Assembly: GCA_027563935.2 (NCBI GenBank)
Contig: CM050454.1
Span: 790,501 to 854,500, forward strand
Source: Costus lasius
Lineage: Eukaryota; Streptophyta; Magnoliopsida; Zingiberales; Costaceae
Length of the DNA stretch: 64,000 nt
Direction of reading: 5' to 3'
The notes under the pieces are model-generated. The model saw only the letters and a program-made list of their open reading frames with translations, searched no databases and had not been told where the DNA came from. Both the position numbers and the translations under genes were made by a program. This document shows, one piece after another, positions 48,301 through 60,419 of this stretch. Position 1 is the first letter of the stretch. Each line of letters starts with the position of its first letter.

Positions 48301-51300
48301 TCCAAATGTTGCTTGCAGGCCTTCTATTCACTATTGGACATGTGAAAGTCACGTGATCTAGCATTCCCCTCCTCCCTTCTTTCCGTTCCCTCTCTAAGGC
48401 TAGGTTCATTGCATTTTCCTTCCTTTCCACGATGGATTCCATCCAACTGAACATAACCTAAATCCTTCCCTTCTAACTTTCCATCCGCTCTAGTAAATAG
48501 AGTGTAAAAATAACTAAAAACATGATCATAAACTCTAATTGTCTTTGATGGTGATGCCATCTTCAATGGTTTCAAGTCTTCTACTACCAAAATCAGATCG
48601 TGTAGGGTTGAAGCACTATTTATTTGACATGATCACGGGTTGATGCAGGGAGATTAGTTAGTGCATTGAGACTAATTCTGGGGAGGTTACTAGTTGTAGT
48701 TTCATGCAAGAGACTATTGAGCAGTTTGGTAGCAAGGAGGATGAGATAAGAGCATGGTTTAACCGGTGGTATGACTAGTTTGTAATAGTTTGATCAAGGA
48801 CCTATACATGGTTGGTGTGTATATACACACACATATATATAAATTTAATAAAAGTTGTCAACAATAGATCAATATAGACTTGCATTTAAAATCTTAGATA
48901 GGGCAACGATATTGCCCGGTCTTAAGTAAATAGAGATGAAAATGGAGAGAGATGGTGCCACTACTACTACAATTCAAGTTTGTAGAGTTGAGGAGAGCAG
49001 AGAGGTAAATGACTAGGGCTTGCAAAGTAAATAGAGACGAAAATAGAGAGAGATGGTGCCACTACTACTACAATTCAAGTTTGTAGAGTTGAGTAGAGGA
49101 GAGGAGAGAGGTAAATGACTAGGGTTTGCAAGGATCCACTTTGACTCTAGGTTAGTTTGTGGTTCACTTATACCAAAAGGTAGAGTACAAAATATATGCT
49201 TACACCCACATGAGACTAACAATAATAAGCAACGTGAGACTGAACATACAGTAGTAACTTGCTTTAATAATTTTAACAACTATTTTAAAAGTTAATTATT
49301 TGTTCAATATATTGACAACCTATTCTTTTTCCTAAATAGATATATTAAAAAGCAAAATAATACTGACTAGTCTTCAAGCTCAACGCCGTAAAATTCAATT
49401 TTGCTGCCCAAAATTAACTCGCCATGGTGCACTTAGCAAATTTAGCAGCCCAATCAGCAGCAGATGCGCAAGTTGGATCTTTTGAAGACCCAAAGCAGCA
49501 GATGCACTCATCCTCTCTCTAATGGCCTTAGCCTCCAATGTGTTAAGCGTGGGGCCATGAATACGCAAGCTAGTTCTTGCAGTCTGACATTAATATGGTC
49601 ATCAACTTGAGTTCGTTTCTTCTCCGTGGCCTATGCTAAGTTGTTCTCCTGCTGAGAGCTTTGAAGTTTGAAGTCTGCCAGAACTTCAATGCAGGAAGAG
49701 GAGGCAACTGCTGAATTCTGCATGGGACGTTTTGGAAAAGGAGGGGTGGCAATTCTTTTCTGTGCTAATTTTTCATTGCACCCTGTACCTTGGTAATCAA
49801 CATTTTATATGTGATGGGACAAATTATCTTCTGGTTATTGGAAAAAAAACAAGCAGGGAATCAATGGTTTATCCCTATTTAATTTTTGGAATTTATGTTA
49901 TATAGCCTTCAAAACAACCTAACTAGTGGTTTTCTTGGAATTTATATGCCTACTGGAATTCGAAGTTCTAAACATCCACTTTTGCCAAGTTTTTGTTTCA
50001 TTGATAGGTTGACAATTTTGTTCTCATTAATCTCTACCCATTTTTTATGAGCAGAGAGTCTTCTAAATAGTGAACTAAAACACCAAAAGAAGCTAGTGAG
50101 GAGTTTGAAAAAGAAATCTCTTTGGTCAAGAAACTTGGAGGAGGTAATCGATATCTATATTCTTTCTTTACGAAGTAATGAAATTGTGTTGTTAATACTC
50201 GTTATGTAGTGAATCTTTATTATCAATATTTGATCCTTTTTATTTGATTCTTATGAATAAATTATTGTTCATATTGTTTGATTCTTGTACAAGAACTATT
50301 GCCTAGGTGTATGAGGGTATCCTTTTCAAAAATATCATGTTAATAATTGGAAGATTACTTCCATATATGACATCATTTTGCAGGTTGTGGAGAAGCTTGT
50401 TGAAATTGTTGCTCTTTTATATACGAAGACTTGGGAATCATTTAAAACTCCTGGTACGTTGTTGAAGCTTAAATGTTGATAACATTTCAAGCGTTGTACT
50501 ACCCCTTTAGATTTGGTTATCAAACTTACAATGGATTTATTTGCTGCTATTTTTACTTTTATTTCTAATTTTCCGAGAACCTTACTGTTAAAAATCTTAT
50601 ATTTATGGCTGACTAATACTAATATTTGTATTAGTTGGAGGAAGAGAAAGATTCTATTTCATAAATGTCAAACATGCCCAATTTGTAACGGAATGTGTAA
50701 ATGCATGAAGAATTAAGAGCCTTGGGAAAAATATTTGCAGAGTTGTTCTTCTGACTTAATGTAGGGAGCATAATTTGCTTAGTAAGCATAGCTTCTCAAC
50801 TTTATATGTTTTGTTCTTTTATAAAAGATGAGATTATTAGCAATATGAATACCATTATTACATAACATGGTTAACTTATGCAAGAAAGGTTAAAATCTAG
50901 GTGTATATTTTTTAGCTATATTGAGTATAAACCATAACTCTATATCCTTCCTCACAACTTAATTTGGCCACCATATTTTGTTTCTTGTTCTCCCAAGTGA
51001 CTAACTTCTCACCAACATACATACAAAACTTAGAAATGGATTGTTTGCCATGTATGTTCCCTACATGGTCGACATTAATGTATGCTTCAATTTTTACATG
51101 CCCATTCTTTTTATATATTGGTCTTTTTCTTGGTGCCTCTTTGATATGGCATAATATGAATAACATAACCTTCTAATGACATTGTCTAGGTTTTACTATA
51201 AACTAACCGGCAATACCCAAATCCAAGCTTTCAAGTTCTAGTTCGATCGGTTGTATTGGTTGCCGGCTGGATTCTGGTGGAATCGAATAGAGCAGCAGGG

Positions 51301-54300
51301 TGGAGCAGCGGGAGGAATAAAGAAGAAAGGAAAAAGAAGAAGAGGAAGATGAGGAGGAAGAGGAAGAAGAAGAGGAAGGCCTAAACTCATGTCCGTCCAC
51401 CGCCACTGCTCCTTTTCTTTCCCTCTTCCTCTCCTTCCTCTTTCCCTTCTTTTCTCTCTTCATCTCCTTCCACTCTTCTTCTCTTTTTCCTTTCTTCTCC
51501 TCCTTCTCTCGCTTGCTCCACTTGCTTCGCTTGTTCCGCTCGTTCACCGGACTAGCAACCGGTTTGGATTGGTTCCTTGAACCTTGCCCACAACATTTGA
51601 GATGTGAAGTTTGGTAACAGTGAGGCATATTAGTTTTCCCATCCATTGCTGGTATCTGGTTGGATCTACACAACCAGATTCATCATTAGCATAATATTTT
51701 GACACGGAATTGTATATGTAGCAAACTATCAATAAGTTTAGACCTCAATTGACCAGTCTCAAGTAAAACATATTTGCATTATGAAAGAGATATATTTTAC
51801 TCTTCGTAAGCAATGTCCATTTCTAGGAAATACTTTAGTATATTAAGATTCTTACGGCTGAAGTGGGAAATACAAGTGTTTCTTTGTTTCAACGATGCCT
51901 TGAATGCAGAGCTCAAGTTGCATAGGAGATGGTATGATAAACTTTATTATAGTGAAACCTAGCTGACATTATAATACGAGAGAATTAGAACCTGACTTTA
52001 GGGCTTTTTATTAAGTCTATAAATTGCCTTGTCTAATTTGCATGCTAACTTCCATGAGCAACATATCTTGAAGGTTCTTACATGTAGATCTCGTTAGAAT
52101 GATTTCCATGAAGAAAGAGAAATGCATATGTGGACATCTGTGACACTTTAAATGATGAGAGACATGAATTTACCGTTTCTAATGATTGTACTCCCATTTC
52201 CCATGACTGCTGATTTTACATAGCCCTCGGTCCACACCCACTGTACGAACTAATTTGTATTTTGAACTATGGATACATCAGAGCTGCAGTGTAATTGTTT
52301 GGGTTTCTTCTATTTTGTCCACAATCCTAATAGATCAATGTCCAAGAATAGAAAAAGGTTTATATAAAGTGCTGCCTACCACATATGATTCTTCAATATA
52401 AAGTTTAAAATCGTATTAAAATCTCGGGAGGACCCTTACGTGGTGTGCATTTACTGTTTTGATGTCACCTTAAAAGGCTACCACAGAATGTCAATTGTGC
52501 AATCATTTAATAGTCTTAAGTTGAAGTTATTATCTTGCTAAAATTTTGTTATCTTTGATGCTCGTTGTGAAAATGTTGGTAAGGTTGTGTAAATTTTGAG
52601 TTATTTCAGGTGGTCAGTTTCTCAACCATAAGCGAGCTTCCAATCAAAGTTTAGGTGCTCTGGGTCTCGCATTGCATTATGCAAACATCATCAACCAGAT
52701 TGATAATATAGTAAGTAATGTATTCTTACGGATATGTTATTCATAAGAATAACCAATACTAATCCTGCTTCGTATATGGAGATAATATAAGAATATCTTT
52801 TGCCTCTTATAGCAAAGGTGTATCTCGATTAATTAGAATTAAGTATGTGAGCTAAGATATTCATAAACAAATTGTACCTGGTTTCTGTAATTTGTTAGGC
52901 TATACAGATTACCTTTATAACAAATTTATACTATGTTTTCAACTAATTTGATGACTGTAATCATTTATTTATCATATTCTTGACATGGTGCCGTAACATG
53001 CCATATCATTCTAAGTTAAATAAAAACAAAAAAAAAATAAAGAAAATATGTTTAGGATTTTACGGTTTTATTTTTTTGTTTAATTTTAGGTGAGGTGGCA
53101 GATGATGTTGCTATACTGTATCATTGTTAGTGAGTTATGCTGTATATTTAACAGAGATACGATGAAAGAGTTATGCAGCGGATTGATTAGTCGTTAAGTT
53201 TATAACCATGAAATGCTTTGTTGTAAACAAAAAATTTAGGATATATTCATTAAAAATTTGAAACCATAGGGATATATTTAGAAATTTTCTCCAGTTTTTA
53301 GACATTGTTTCTATTGTTTAGAGGGAATTTTCTTAAATTTATTTCATTGACAGGTAGCACGACCACTGTCCCTTCCCCCAACTACAAGGGATAGTTTATA
53401 TCAGGGATTGCCATCTCGTGTGAAGGCAGCATTACGCACCCGATTGCTGTCTATTGATGCTAAAGAAGAGGTATTCTAGTTCATATAACAGCCAAATTTG
53501 AATTAAAAAAAGCATAAAATACATATTCGGCATATTGCAGAATGCAAATTGGTGTCCACAAAAAGGAGCCATCGCATCTTTTAAATACCATCTGTGCACT
53601 GATAAATGTGAATTCCACAAAACAAAGTTTTGCGCATGTTTTATCCTATTTACGTTTGCTGCTTCTCTAGTTTGATGGAAATCTTATTGCAATCAAAAGT
53701 CATACAGAACGAAACTATAGTAATACGTGCACTCCATGGGAAAAAATGTATGTTGAAATTCAGCATCATTTTATCCTATTATACAGTTGCTTTAAATGCT
53801 TCTAGAGACCCTATTCAATTTACAAATAATATATAAAAAACCTGACATCGTTAAGGCTCTGTTATGTAGTACTAGTCAGTCTTTTTTGAGTTGAGTAATT
53901 GAGTTTTGGGGGGATGCTGTGGTTATCTTTGACCTATATAATGGTAATCCATGACCTTATATTTTTGTTTAGAAATATAATGAAACAAAAGAATAAATAC
54001 ACCATGTGCTCTAAAGCGCTCAAGTAATCTAGTATTCGGGGTTATGACCATACTACAACATAGTCAAGGGTAATAAGTTAATCCCTCTGCATGCATCAAA
54101 ATTCAATTCCTTCGACTGAGCATCAATTATGTTAGGGAGTTTTTTGTATATTACTTAAACTTGAAATAGAGTTCTAGAAGCATAAAATTCTTAGTTCAAC
54201 CAGGACTTGGTTTTCCTTGTGCAAGTCGCTAATGGGTACTTAACCAGTGATCAGAGTGATTATTTGTGTCTTGAATCTTGACTTGGAGACTAGACTCTGC

Positions 54301-55911
54301 TCTCACATCAAACATGTAACTTAAGCCACTATCGTGATTCCACTTCTCTCTGAAAAAATTGCCCCTGGACGACCAATGACAATGAACTCCATTTACATGT
54401 AGCTAGAGTTGCTATCTCCGAACTAGAGAGAAATATTTGCTGAAGAACTTACTAATTTGAGAAGCTGGACAACCTAATTTCGAATTATAGCTAATGGAAA
54501 TTACATGTGCATGTAGATATGCTTTACATGAACTTATTTATATTATATTTTCTCATAAAGTAACATCTTTTAGAACTTATGATTTGCAGTGACCAAGTTG
54601 GTTAATGAATCTGGTTTTTATGTAATTCAATTTGGCATGTTTTTTTCCAAGTAGGCAAGTGGTGGTGGTGGTTTATATATTTTCAATTTAGCGTTTGTTT
54701 GTATACGTATTAGTTGTTCTTTGAATTATTTATCATAAATCAATTACTCTATTCAGTCTTCCGCAGGATGGCTGTTTTGATGCTCAATAGTCAATACCAT
54801 CTAAAGTAGAATTTTAATCTTATAAATGATAGTCGTTTTGATTGCTAATTTGCTTTCACAGTATCCAACTGCTCAAATAAAATCTGAGATGCAGAAGATC
54901 CTACGGTGGATCACTCCAATAGCGGAAAACACAATTAGGTTTGTATTCTAGATGCCGTGAACTTTTTGTTTTCTTTATAAAATACTTTTTTCTCATTGCT
55001 TTTTTAGAAAATTCCCAATGTTACCTCATTTGATTTTTCTTCTAACTTCTTGTTTTCTTTGATCCAATTAGAGCACATCAAGGCTTTGGATGGGTGGGAG
55101 AATGGGCAAACATGGGGTCAGATCTTTATTCATATCGTTAGGCATTATTTTGTGATAATTTAGCTTGTAAATGCGATATAAAAGTTCCTTAATCTTGTTC
55201 TCCTTGCTAATTATGATATGTTCTTCTGCAGCACTGAGATTAACAAGAAACCTGAAACACAAAGCTGTATAACCAGAATCCAGACTCTGTATCATGCAGA
55301 TAAAGAGAAGACCGAGGAATACATACTGGAACTTGTGGTATGGCTTCATCGTCTAGTTACTCAGGTGAAAAGTAGGGGTTTTGGATCAAAAACAGTAAAC
55401 CCGGTCCAAAGTCAAAACGGCACAATGGAAAATATGGAGACTAGACAAAAACCATCTCCTGCACGTAATGTTTCTATTGATGATGTCTATCTTTCAGAAG
55501 ACGAAAGAAAAATGTTGGACCAAGTAAGCCGAAGGAAGATTAAATTAGTTAGAAGCAAAAGCTTGAACCTTGAAAGCCAGAAAGAGGTGAGGGTCAAGAG
55601 ATCTAGCAGAAGCTGCGGAAGTTCTCCTGTTAAGGAGCTTGGCAAGGCATTAGATTGGCAACTGGAGAGGTCAAGGGTCCTAGATGTGATGGATGGGCTC
55701 GATTCACTCGGTACCTTTCCAATCTTTCAGTATTGTACATAGTGGTTATGTTTCATGTGCACGTCTTTTATTTTATTTTTTTGTCATGTAAATTCCGTAA
55801 AGGATATCATGATTTTTTTGCTCATGTATAGTTATTTGATGTGAGTTATTGGATATGGATGAAAAGTTGCTAAACGAGTTGTTCATGTGCTCGGTTTCAG
55901 AAGGGTTCTGA
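36388..55911 (+). CDS. PSK SIMULATOR 1-like protein (DUF3475 and DUF668)
   Basis: PSI-type proteins are plant-specific, N-myristoylated growth promoters at the plasma membrane, linked genetically to phytosulfokine signalling. Thirteen exons: 36388-36555, 42498-42823, 43348-43440, 43543-43633, 45991-46084, 50055-50143, 50384-50453, 52610-52710, 53354-53470, 54862-54938, 55072-55116, 55232-55710 and 55901-55911. All junctions are GT-AG and in phase; the product is 586 aa. The start MGSVCSRQRK is a consensus N-myristoylation site. DUF3475 begins around residue 100 (GNKISILAFEVANTIAKGANLWRSL). The middle holds a basic coiled region (LKHQKKLVRSLKKKSLWSRNLEE). DUF668 follows from about residue 310 (SLGALGLALHYANIINQID, then RPLSLPPTTRDSLYQGLPSRVKAALR). 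If the last intron is retained, the protein ends at 55742 with a slightly longer, different tail. The size of the gene comes from repeat-filled introns. Confidence 0.92.
37402..37593. mobile_element. Probable hAT-like MITE, diverged, PSI1-like intron 1
   Basis: Starts AATGTTTTAAAAACCG and ends AAATTCAAAACCTTGG, matching the family termini. The flanking 8-mers TTTAAAGT and TTTAGAGG differ at two positions, so the target duplication is only approximate. The interior is AT-rich, unlike the GC-rich members. Confidence 0.5.
37644..37912. repeat. Tandem duplication, 133-bp period, PSI1-like intron 1
   Basis: Two copies start TAGGATTAGTACCAATTTG at 37644 and 37777. They differ by about one substitution and a 2-bp insertion, and include TA-rich internal stretches. 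A recent duplication. Confidence 0.85.
38783..39308. mobile_element. hAT-like non-autonomous element, PSI1-like intron 1
   Basis: The ends are inverted relatives: CAGTGATGTCAAAGGTGCAG on the left and, read inward from the right, CAATGTTATTTAAAGCACTA. Both are followed by a GGCA/GGCG-type word. The flanking 8-mers CATCAAAA and TATTAAAA agree at six of eight positions. The interior is AT-rich and non-coding. Superfamily inferred from the 8-bp spacing. Confidence 0.55.
41381..41752. mobile_element. Non-autonomous hAT-like element with polypurine/polypyrimidine core, PSI1-like intron 1
   Basis: Starts CAAGGTTTTTAAAATCGG and ends GATATTCAAACCTTG, bordered by the perfect 8-bp repeat TGTTGAGT (41373-41380 and 41753-41760). 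The core has a GGAGAAG-type purine tract (about 41470-41545) followed by a TCTTCC-type pyrimidine tract (about 41590-41645), so it can fold back. The core resembles that at 51280-51530. Confidence 0.82.
41990..42155. mobile_element. Short hAT-like MITE, PSI1-like intron 1
   Basis: A 166-bp AT-rich member starting CATGGTTTTAAAAAC and ending GTTCAACCTGG, with the perfect 8-bp target duplication GTTCATAA (41982-41989 and 42156-42163). It lies about 340 bp before exon 2. Confidence 0.8.
42875..43279. mobile_element. Long-inverted-repeat (foldback) MITE, PSI1-like intron 2
   Basis: The first and last 140 bp or so are imperfect inverted repeats. The left arm starts GGGTTAATTTCCCTTACATA; the right arm, read inward, starts GGGTTAGTTATC. 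Both continue through TACATAAA, AATTTG and CATCAAATTA words. TA flanks both ends, consistent with a TA target duplication (Stowaway/Mariner-like). No coding capacity. It fills most of the 524-bp intron between exons 2 and 3. Confidence 0.75.
43869..44204. mobile_element. Non-autonomous hAT-like element, GC-rich, PSI1-like intron 4
   Basis: The termini AAGGTTTTAAAAACCG (left) and CGGTTTTTAAAACCTTG (right) are near-perfect inverted repeats. The element is bordered by the perfect 8-bp duplication CTTTTACT (43861-43868 and 44205-44212). The interior is strongly GC-rich with GGCGGCGGACGG-like words, in sharp contrast to the surrounding intron. Confidence 0.85.
44213..45990 (+). other. Remainder of PSI1-like intron 4, nothing recognised
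   Basis: AT-rich intron sequence with poly-T runs; no gene or clear element was identified. Confidence 0.5.
46180..46221. repeat. (AT)n/(AC)n microsatellite, PSI1-like intron 5
   Basis: Alternating purine-pyrimidine tract, AT then CA then AT repeats, about 95 bp downstream of the exon 5 donor. Confidence 0.8.
46958..47167. mobile_element. Non-autonomous hAT-like element, PSI1-like intron 5
   Basis: Starts CATGGTTCAAAGAACCG and ends GACTTGAAACCTTG. Flanked by GTTCCTAG (46950-46957) and GTTTCTAG (47168-47175), an 8-bp duplication with one mismatch. The interior is GC-rich with CCGGTCCGG and GGACGGCGG words shared with the copies at 32664 and 43869. Confidence 0.8.
47208..47360. repeat. Tandem duplication, 76-bp period, PSI1-like intron 5
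   Basis: Two copies start TGAGAATTGGCATA at 47208 and TGAGAATTGACATA at 47284, both continuing through GGAGGAACAATAGATTTGAA with a few differences. Confidence 0.8.
47944..48503. mobile_element. Probable foldback/MITE element, PSI1-like intron 5
   Basis: The left end TTTACTTGGAGGGAATGG is an approximate inverted match to the right end; read inward, the right end gives TTTACTAGAGCGGATGGAAA. Both are followed by GGAAGGAT-type words. The interior holds a CT-rich stretch (CCACCACTGCCGC). Similar TTACTTGGATGGAAAGG words occur around 60430 and 60990-61060. No target duplication determined. Confidence 0.5.
48925..49131. repeat. Tandem duplication, 101-bp period, PSI1-like intron 5
   Basis: AGTAAATAGAGATGAAAATG at 48925 recurs as AGTAAATAGAGACGAAAATA at 49026. 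The copies share a GGTGCCACTACTACTACAAT core and a GAGAGGTAAATGACTAGGG end. The second copy is a few bases longer in the GAG-rich part. Confidence 0.82.
51190..51590. mobile_element. Decayed relative of the hAT-like element, PSI1-like intron 7
   Basis: The interior, a GA-rich tract (51300-51380) followed by a CT-rich tract (51405-51530), and the end GGTTTGGATTGGTTCCTTGA plus ACCTTG closely resemble the element at 41381-41752. No 8-bp target duplication was found, so the left boundary is approximate. Confidence 0.55.
53471..54861 (+). other. PSI1-like intron 9, nothing recognised
   Basis: A 1.4-kb AT-rich intron without recognisable coding or repeat content. Confidence 0.45.
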
Positions 55912-58900
55912 ATTTGTTGATCTACCAGATGAGTATAAGGTGAGCTAGTCTAGAAAATTCATGGATGCTATGTTGACTCAAAAACATCCCCTTTTAAAAG
56001 TATGCTTTTAAAAAAGGCAATTTTGGTATTAAGAAAGGAATATCCCATGTCAGTATTAGATCCACTTGTCATCAATAAAAAAGGTTTTTTAGTTGTTTGC
56101 TACTAGCTAAACAGTATGTTTTGCATTTCAAAAGTGCCTTGATCATTGTTCATGCGTGTGATAAATTGTCCTTATTGGTTCAAAGACAACATAGGTTTAA
56201 TAGTAAGTTTGCCTCATGAATACACTATTTTTGCAAGAAAATGGATGCTATTCAACTTGTAGGGAATGTTGATTGATATATAGTTCATGAGAGCTGTTAT
56301 GTACTATCTGAAAGTAAAAGGGAAAAATATTGCTTTAATGTGTGGTCACTGGAGACTGGAGTTGGCATTTCTTTAATGGGCTATTAATACAAAAATTACA
56401 TTATGCTTTCAGAATAAAATAGCAATACATTAGCCATTAGAAAAGGGCACCATTGAAATAGGTATGAGATAATTATACCTAATAATTCTTTTCACCCACA
56501 CATGGCTGTACATGTAGCATAAAACTCTATAGGTAACCGCTATGTATAACATTAATTGTGATGTTAACGTAATCAACATATAAAGAGGCCTATTCAATAC
56601 CATGAAGTCATCATACATGGTCATTATTTCCACATAAAAGAATGAGAAAGAAATAGAAATGGAAAAAACAATATGGAATAGAAGCAAGTAAAATCATTTA
56701 CTACTCATACAAAAGAGTAAGACTATTTTGTAATTGAAAGGTAATACTAAACAAATGCAAGTGAGTCCACATAAGGTGTTCTAGGGCTATATGCATCGAC
56801 AATGATGTTTATGCATATGCTAATCTAAAGCCTAAATTTTAAATTAGGGCCCCATTAAAAATGATCTATTTATTTGTATACCTTAAGCTAGACAAGTATT
56901 TTTCTATCAATGATCTAGCATTGAATAACTAGTATTTTGTTGTTCTAGTTCACTCAAATAACATTTTTTTAGAATAATTTTACCCTCAAGTATGACTTAT
57001 CATGAGTTATGATACTAAGCAACTATCTGTAGTAAATTGTGACTATTAATGACATTAATAAGATCTACACCCCATAAGTCATCTTATTATTACACTATTT
57101 AGTTTGTACTCAAGTAAGACCTTTTTAATCACATTATACTTAATTTTTTTTAGAACTTTGAATATTAAACTTTGTTTAAATTTTTTTGATTATACTTGAC
57201 TTACCACCAAGTATCTGTTATTGTTGAGACTAAAAATAGGTTCACAACTTTGCATCCTCCTTTTCTAGATGCTTGAGATGAAACTAATCAATCAACAATC
57301 ACAATAAATAAGAAAATTATTGACTATAGCAAAGAAGACGTTGACTCTACCTCTAAAGTACTTTAACAATGGTTCTGCGTTCTTCTTTTTCTTTTTTTTT
57401 TTTAAAAAAATAAAACATGGGTTTCTCTCTAGAACATCAAAAACATTAGTTAAAATTGTTGGACAATGGACACACTCACTTTCTTAAACCCATCAAGAAA
57501 ATTTATTCATTGCATAGCATAAAGCAAAAAAAAAGTTTAGTCTTATATTCCTTCCACACATAAAAAAAGCCTTCACTAAGCCTAACACCACCAAAGAATC
57601 CCAACACATGATTTGAGTTGAAAGAATACTATGTTTGAGAAGAATCATTGGTGCTATAGCCCACTTGTAAGATTGTAGTGTTATGGTAGTGAGAGATTCT
57701 TATTCGGAAGTCATTTCCCAATTAGTAGTTGATTGAGAATAAAGAACACATTTGATGTCAAAACTTTTTGCATGCCTCGGTCCCAAACCTAGCAAATTAT
57801 GTGAAATTGCCTCCGTATAGTGTTATTTTAGATGCAACATTTCATATGAAGTATGACCTCTAAAAAGATTTTTCTTGCTTTATACTTGATGCTGGTTATG
57901 GTCTGTTAATTAACTAGGCCATCTATGTCAAAGATAACTTAAAGATTTCAGATGTCTAACTCAAGTTTTCTCTCATCTAGAAACAATATTAAGGTAGTCT
58001 AAACCAAGTATTCTAGAGTTGTTAGTTCAAGATTATCAAATTATTCAAAATGTCCTAAGGATACAGTGCACAATGATTTTCCTCTATGCTTAACTAAAAG
58101 AAGAGAATAAAATTCAAGAATCAAACTACTTTTTGCCATTCAAAGTAAAAAAGAGAACTTTTTGCCGATAGATTCTTCCATTTTATAGGTGAATGCTACT
58201 AATGACAATTGTAGGGGAAGAACACTTTGGTAGACAAGCATATGTCTTCCATCTTTCTAAATTATTTTTTTATTATTTTTTATTGGCCTCCTTTTTCCAA
58301 ACTTGTAGTGGCAAACCTTGACATGTGTCTTTGTTAATTTTTTTTTACTTGTCACCATCCGTGGCTCTTCTAACTCACTTGTAATATACATTGGAGTGTT
58401 GGGTGGCCCCACCATCTTGTTAAATCAAAAGGAAGGTAGAAGCGAAGGGTTGTATTGAGGGAGTACAGTTCCTTTTTAAAATAATAATAATAATAATCCA
58501 AATTTATATCTCAGTGACCACTAGAACAAGATTTGTTGATGGATATCCACCCGTTCCTAAAATGGGACTCGTGTTCTTTGTTGAGGAATAAGTTCTAGTG
58601 CCACTTGTTATGATTTTATCTCCCGCCAATCCAACACAAAAGATTCCACCAAATTATTCCCCGGCCCAACCAAGATGGCAACATCAACAAAATTTCTTTT
58701 AATTACCCAAGACAAAGTATATTAATTAAATAGCCAAAAATTATTATTTAAAAACTTCAAATAGTGAAAATTACCTAAAAGGGTATAGACTCGAAGTGTT
58801 AGCAAAAGAATTAAACCAATCCAAAAGTCATAATTAGTCGGGATGGTATTAGTAACACAATTATTATGTTTAAAGATTTGAAAAAGTTTGACATGTATCA

Positions 58901-60410
58901 AAGAGAGTAAGGAGTCTCCAAATATCATCACTGGTATTACTAAAATGCTAAAAAATTCTTCCTATTTTATGATAATTGGGGCAATCATTCATAAAGCTTT
59001 TTGTGTTTTTCTCTCATTCCTTCTAAAAAAGACTCCGTGATAGGGAGAGCCTCAATCAATCATTATTTCCTTTAAGATTTCACTGACGTATAAGTAACCA
59101 TAGCCCTTCAATTTATGTAAATATTTGCAACACTACAATTAGAATTTTTTGGAAAGAAAAGTTATTAATATTCACCATACTCCATCCAATATTCCAATAT
59201 AAGATTTTGCGGGTGAAATTTGGTTTTGCGGGTGGCAATTTCACCTGATGGATTCGGGTACCCGACCCATTTATGACAAATTCGAGTACTCGATTAGCTA
59301 AATGGGTTGAGTTCGGATTTAGGAATGTGAGTATCCGATACCTGATACCCGATTTCAATAAAAAAATATAAAAGTAAATTTTTATTATTAGAATATAAAT
59401 AAGAATAAAATAACTATTATATAAATATTTATTACTATTAAAAATATAAAAATAATAATAGATAATTATTATAAAAATATATTTATTTTAATTTTAATTT
59501 TTAAAATATATTTTATATAATAAAGTAATAAATAATTTATTTTTTTATTTAATCACGTACCTGCGAATATCTGTTTAAATACCCGACCCAGGTTTGGGTC
59601 GGGTTCAGATAGTGGGTCGAGTTCAAGTTTATAGTATAACTGTGGGTACTCAACCCATTGCTAATGCTATTTTTGCCCACCATTTCTCGAGGTTAATGCA
59701 TCTTGCATTGTTGGATAAATAATAAATGTGAGATATATTGTGATGCATCTTTAAGATTCAAGTTTCTAGCTTTTCTTAATCTTTTTAATATTTATTTTCA
59801 CCCTTTTCCACCAAATTGTGTTTAAATGAAATGGAACTAGTCGAGTTCCAAGAAATGTCTATGATTAATATATTTATAAAAAATATTAAAAATTATGTTA
59901 TGTTCATGTACAACCTAGGTGGTTGTTGATGTATCTTAGTAAAACTTGATTCTATAGATCAAATAATCAGACGGTCTCTATGTCTGATCCCTTGTAGAAG
60001 AGCTTCTATTAGAACATCAATATGTTCACCAATGGCAAGATTAAACCTATAGCATGCGTTTGACTTATTAGCAAGTAGCACAATTACATGATCCCGATAC
60101 TCAAATCCACTAAACATAATCTCAATATTCAAGTCAATACCCGATTACATAATCTAATCTTAACTTAGTTATTTAATTGGATACCCATAATCACTTACCA
60201 CAACCAAATCAAACATTTTATTATTATTTTCATCTTAAATTTTAAATAATATATACATACTAATTAGTTTAAGAATAATAAATAATTAGTTGAAAATTTT
60301 AGGAAATATATATTTATTTCTAATCACATATTAAATACCAAACCAACTTACCAATAAATAAACCTATCTTATCAAGCTAAATCGAGATCAAAAGCTTAAC
60401 ACATGGGTAA
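55912..60410. other. AT-rich spacer right of the PSI1-like gene
   Basis: About 4.5 kb of AT-rich DNA. The part at 59220-59650 carries GGGTACCCGACCC / CGGGT words similar to 29490-29910, the signature of a dispersed non-coding repeat. Open frames at 56430, 58722 and 59113 (minus) have no domain. No gene was found. Confidence 0.5.
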
Positions 60411-60419
60411 CCCTTATGG

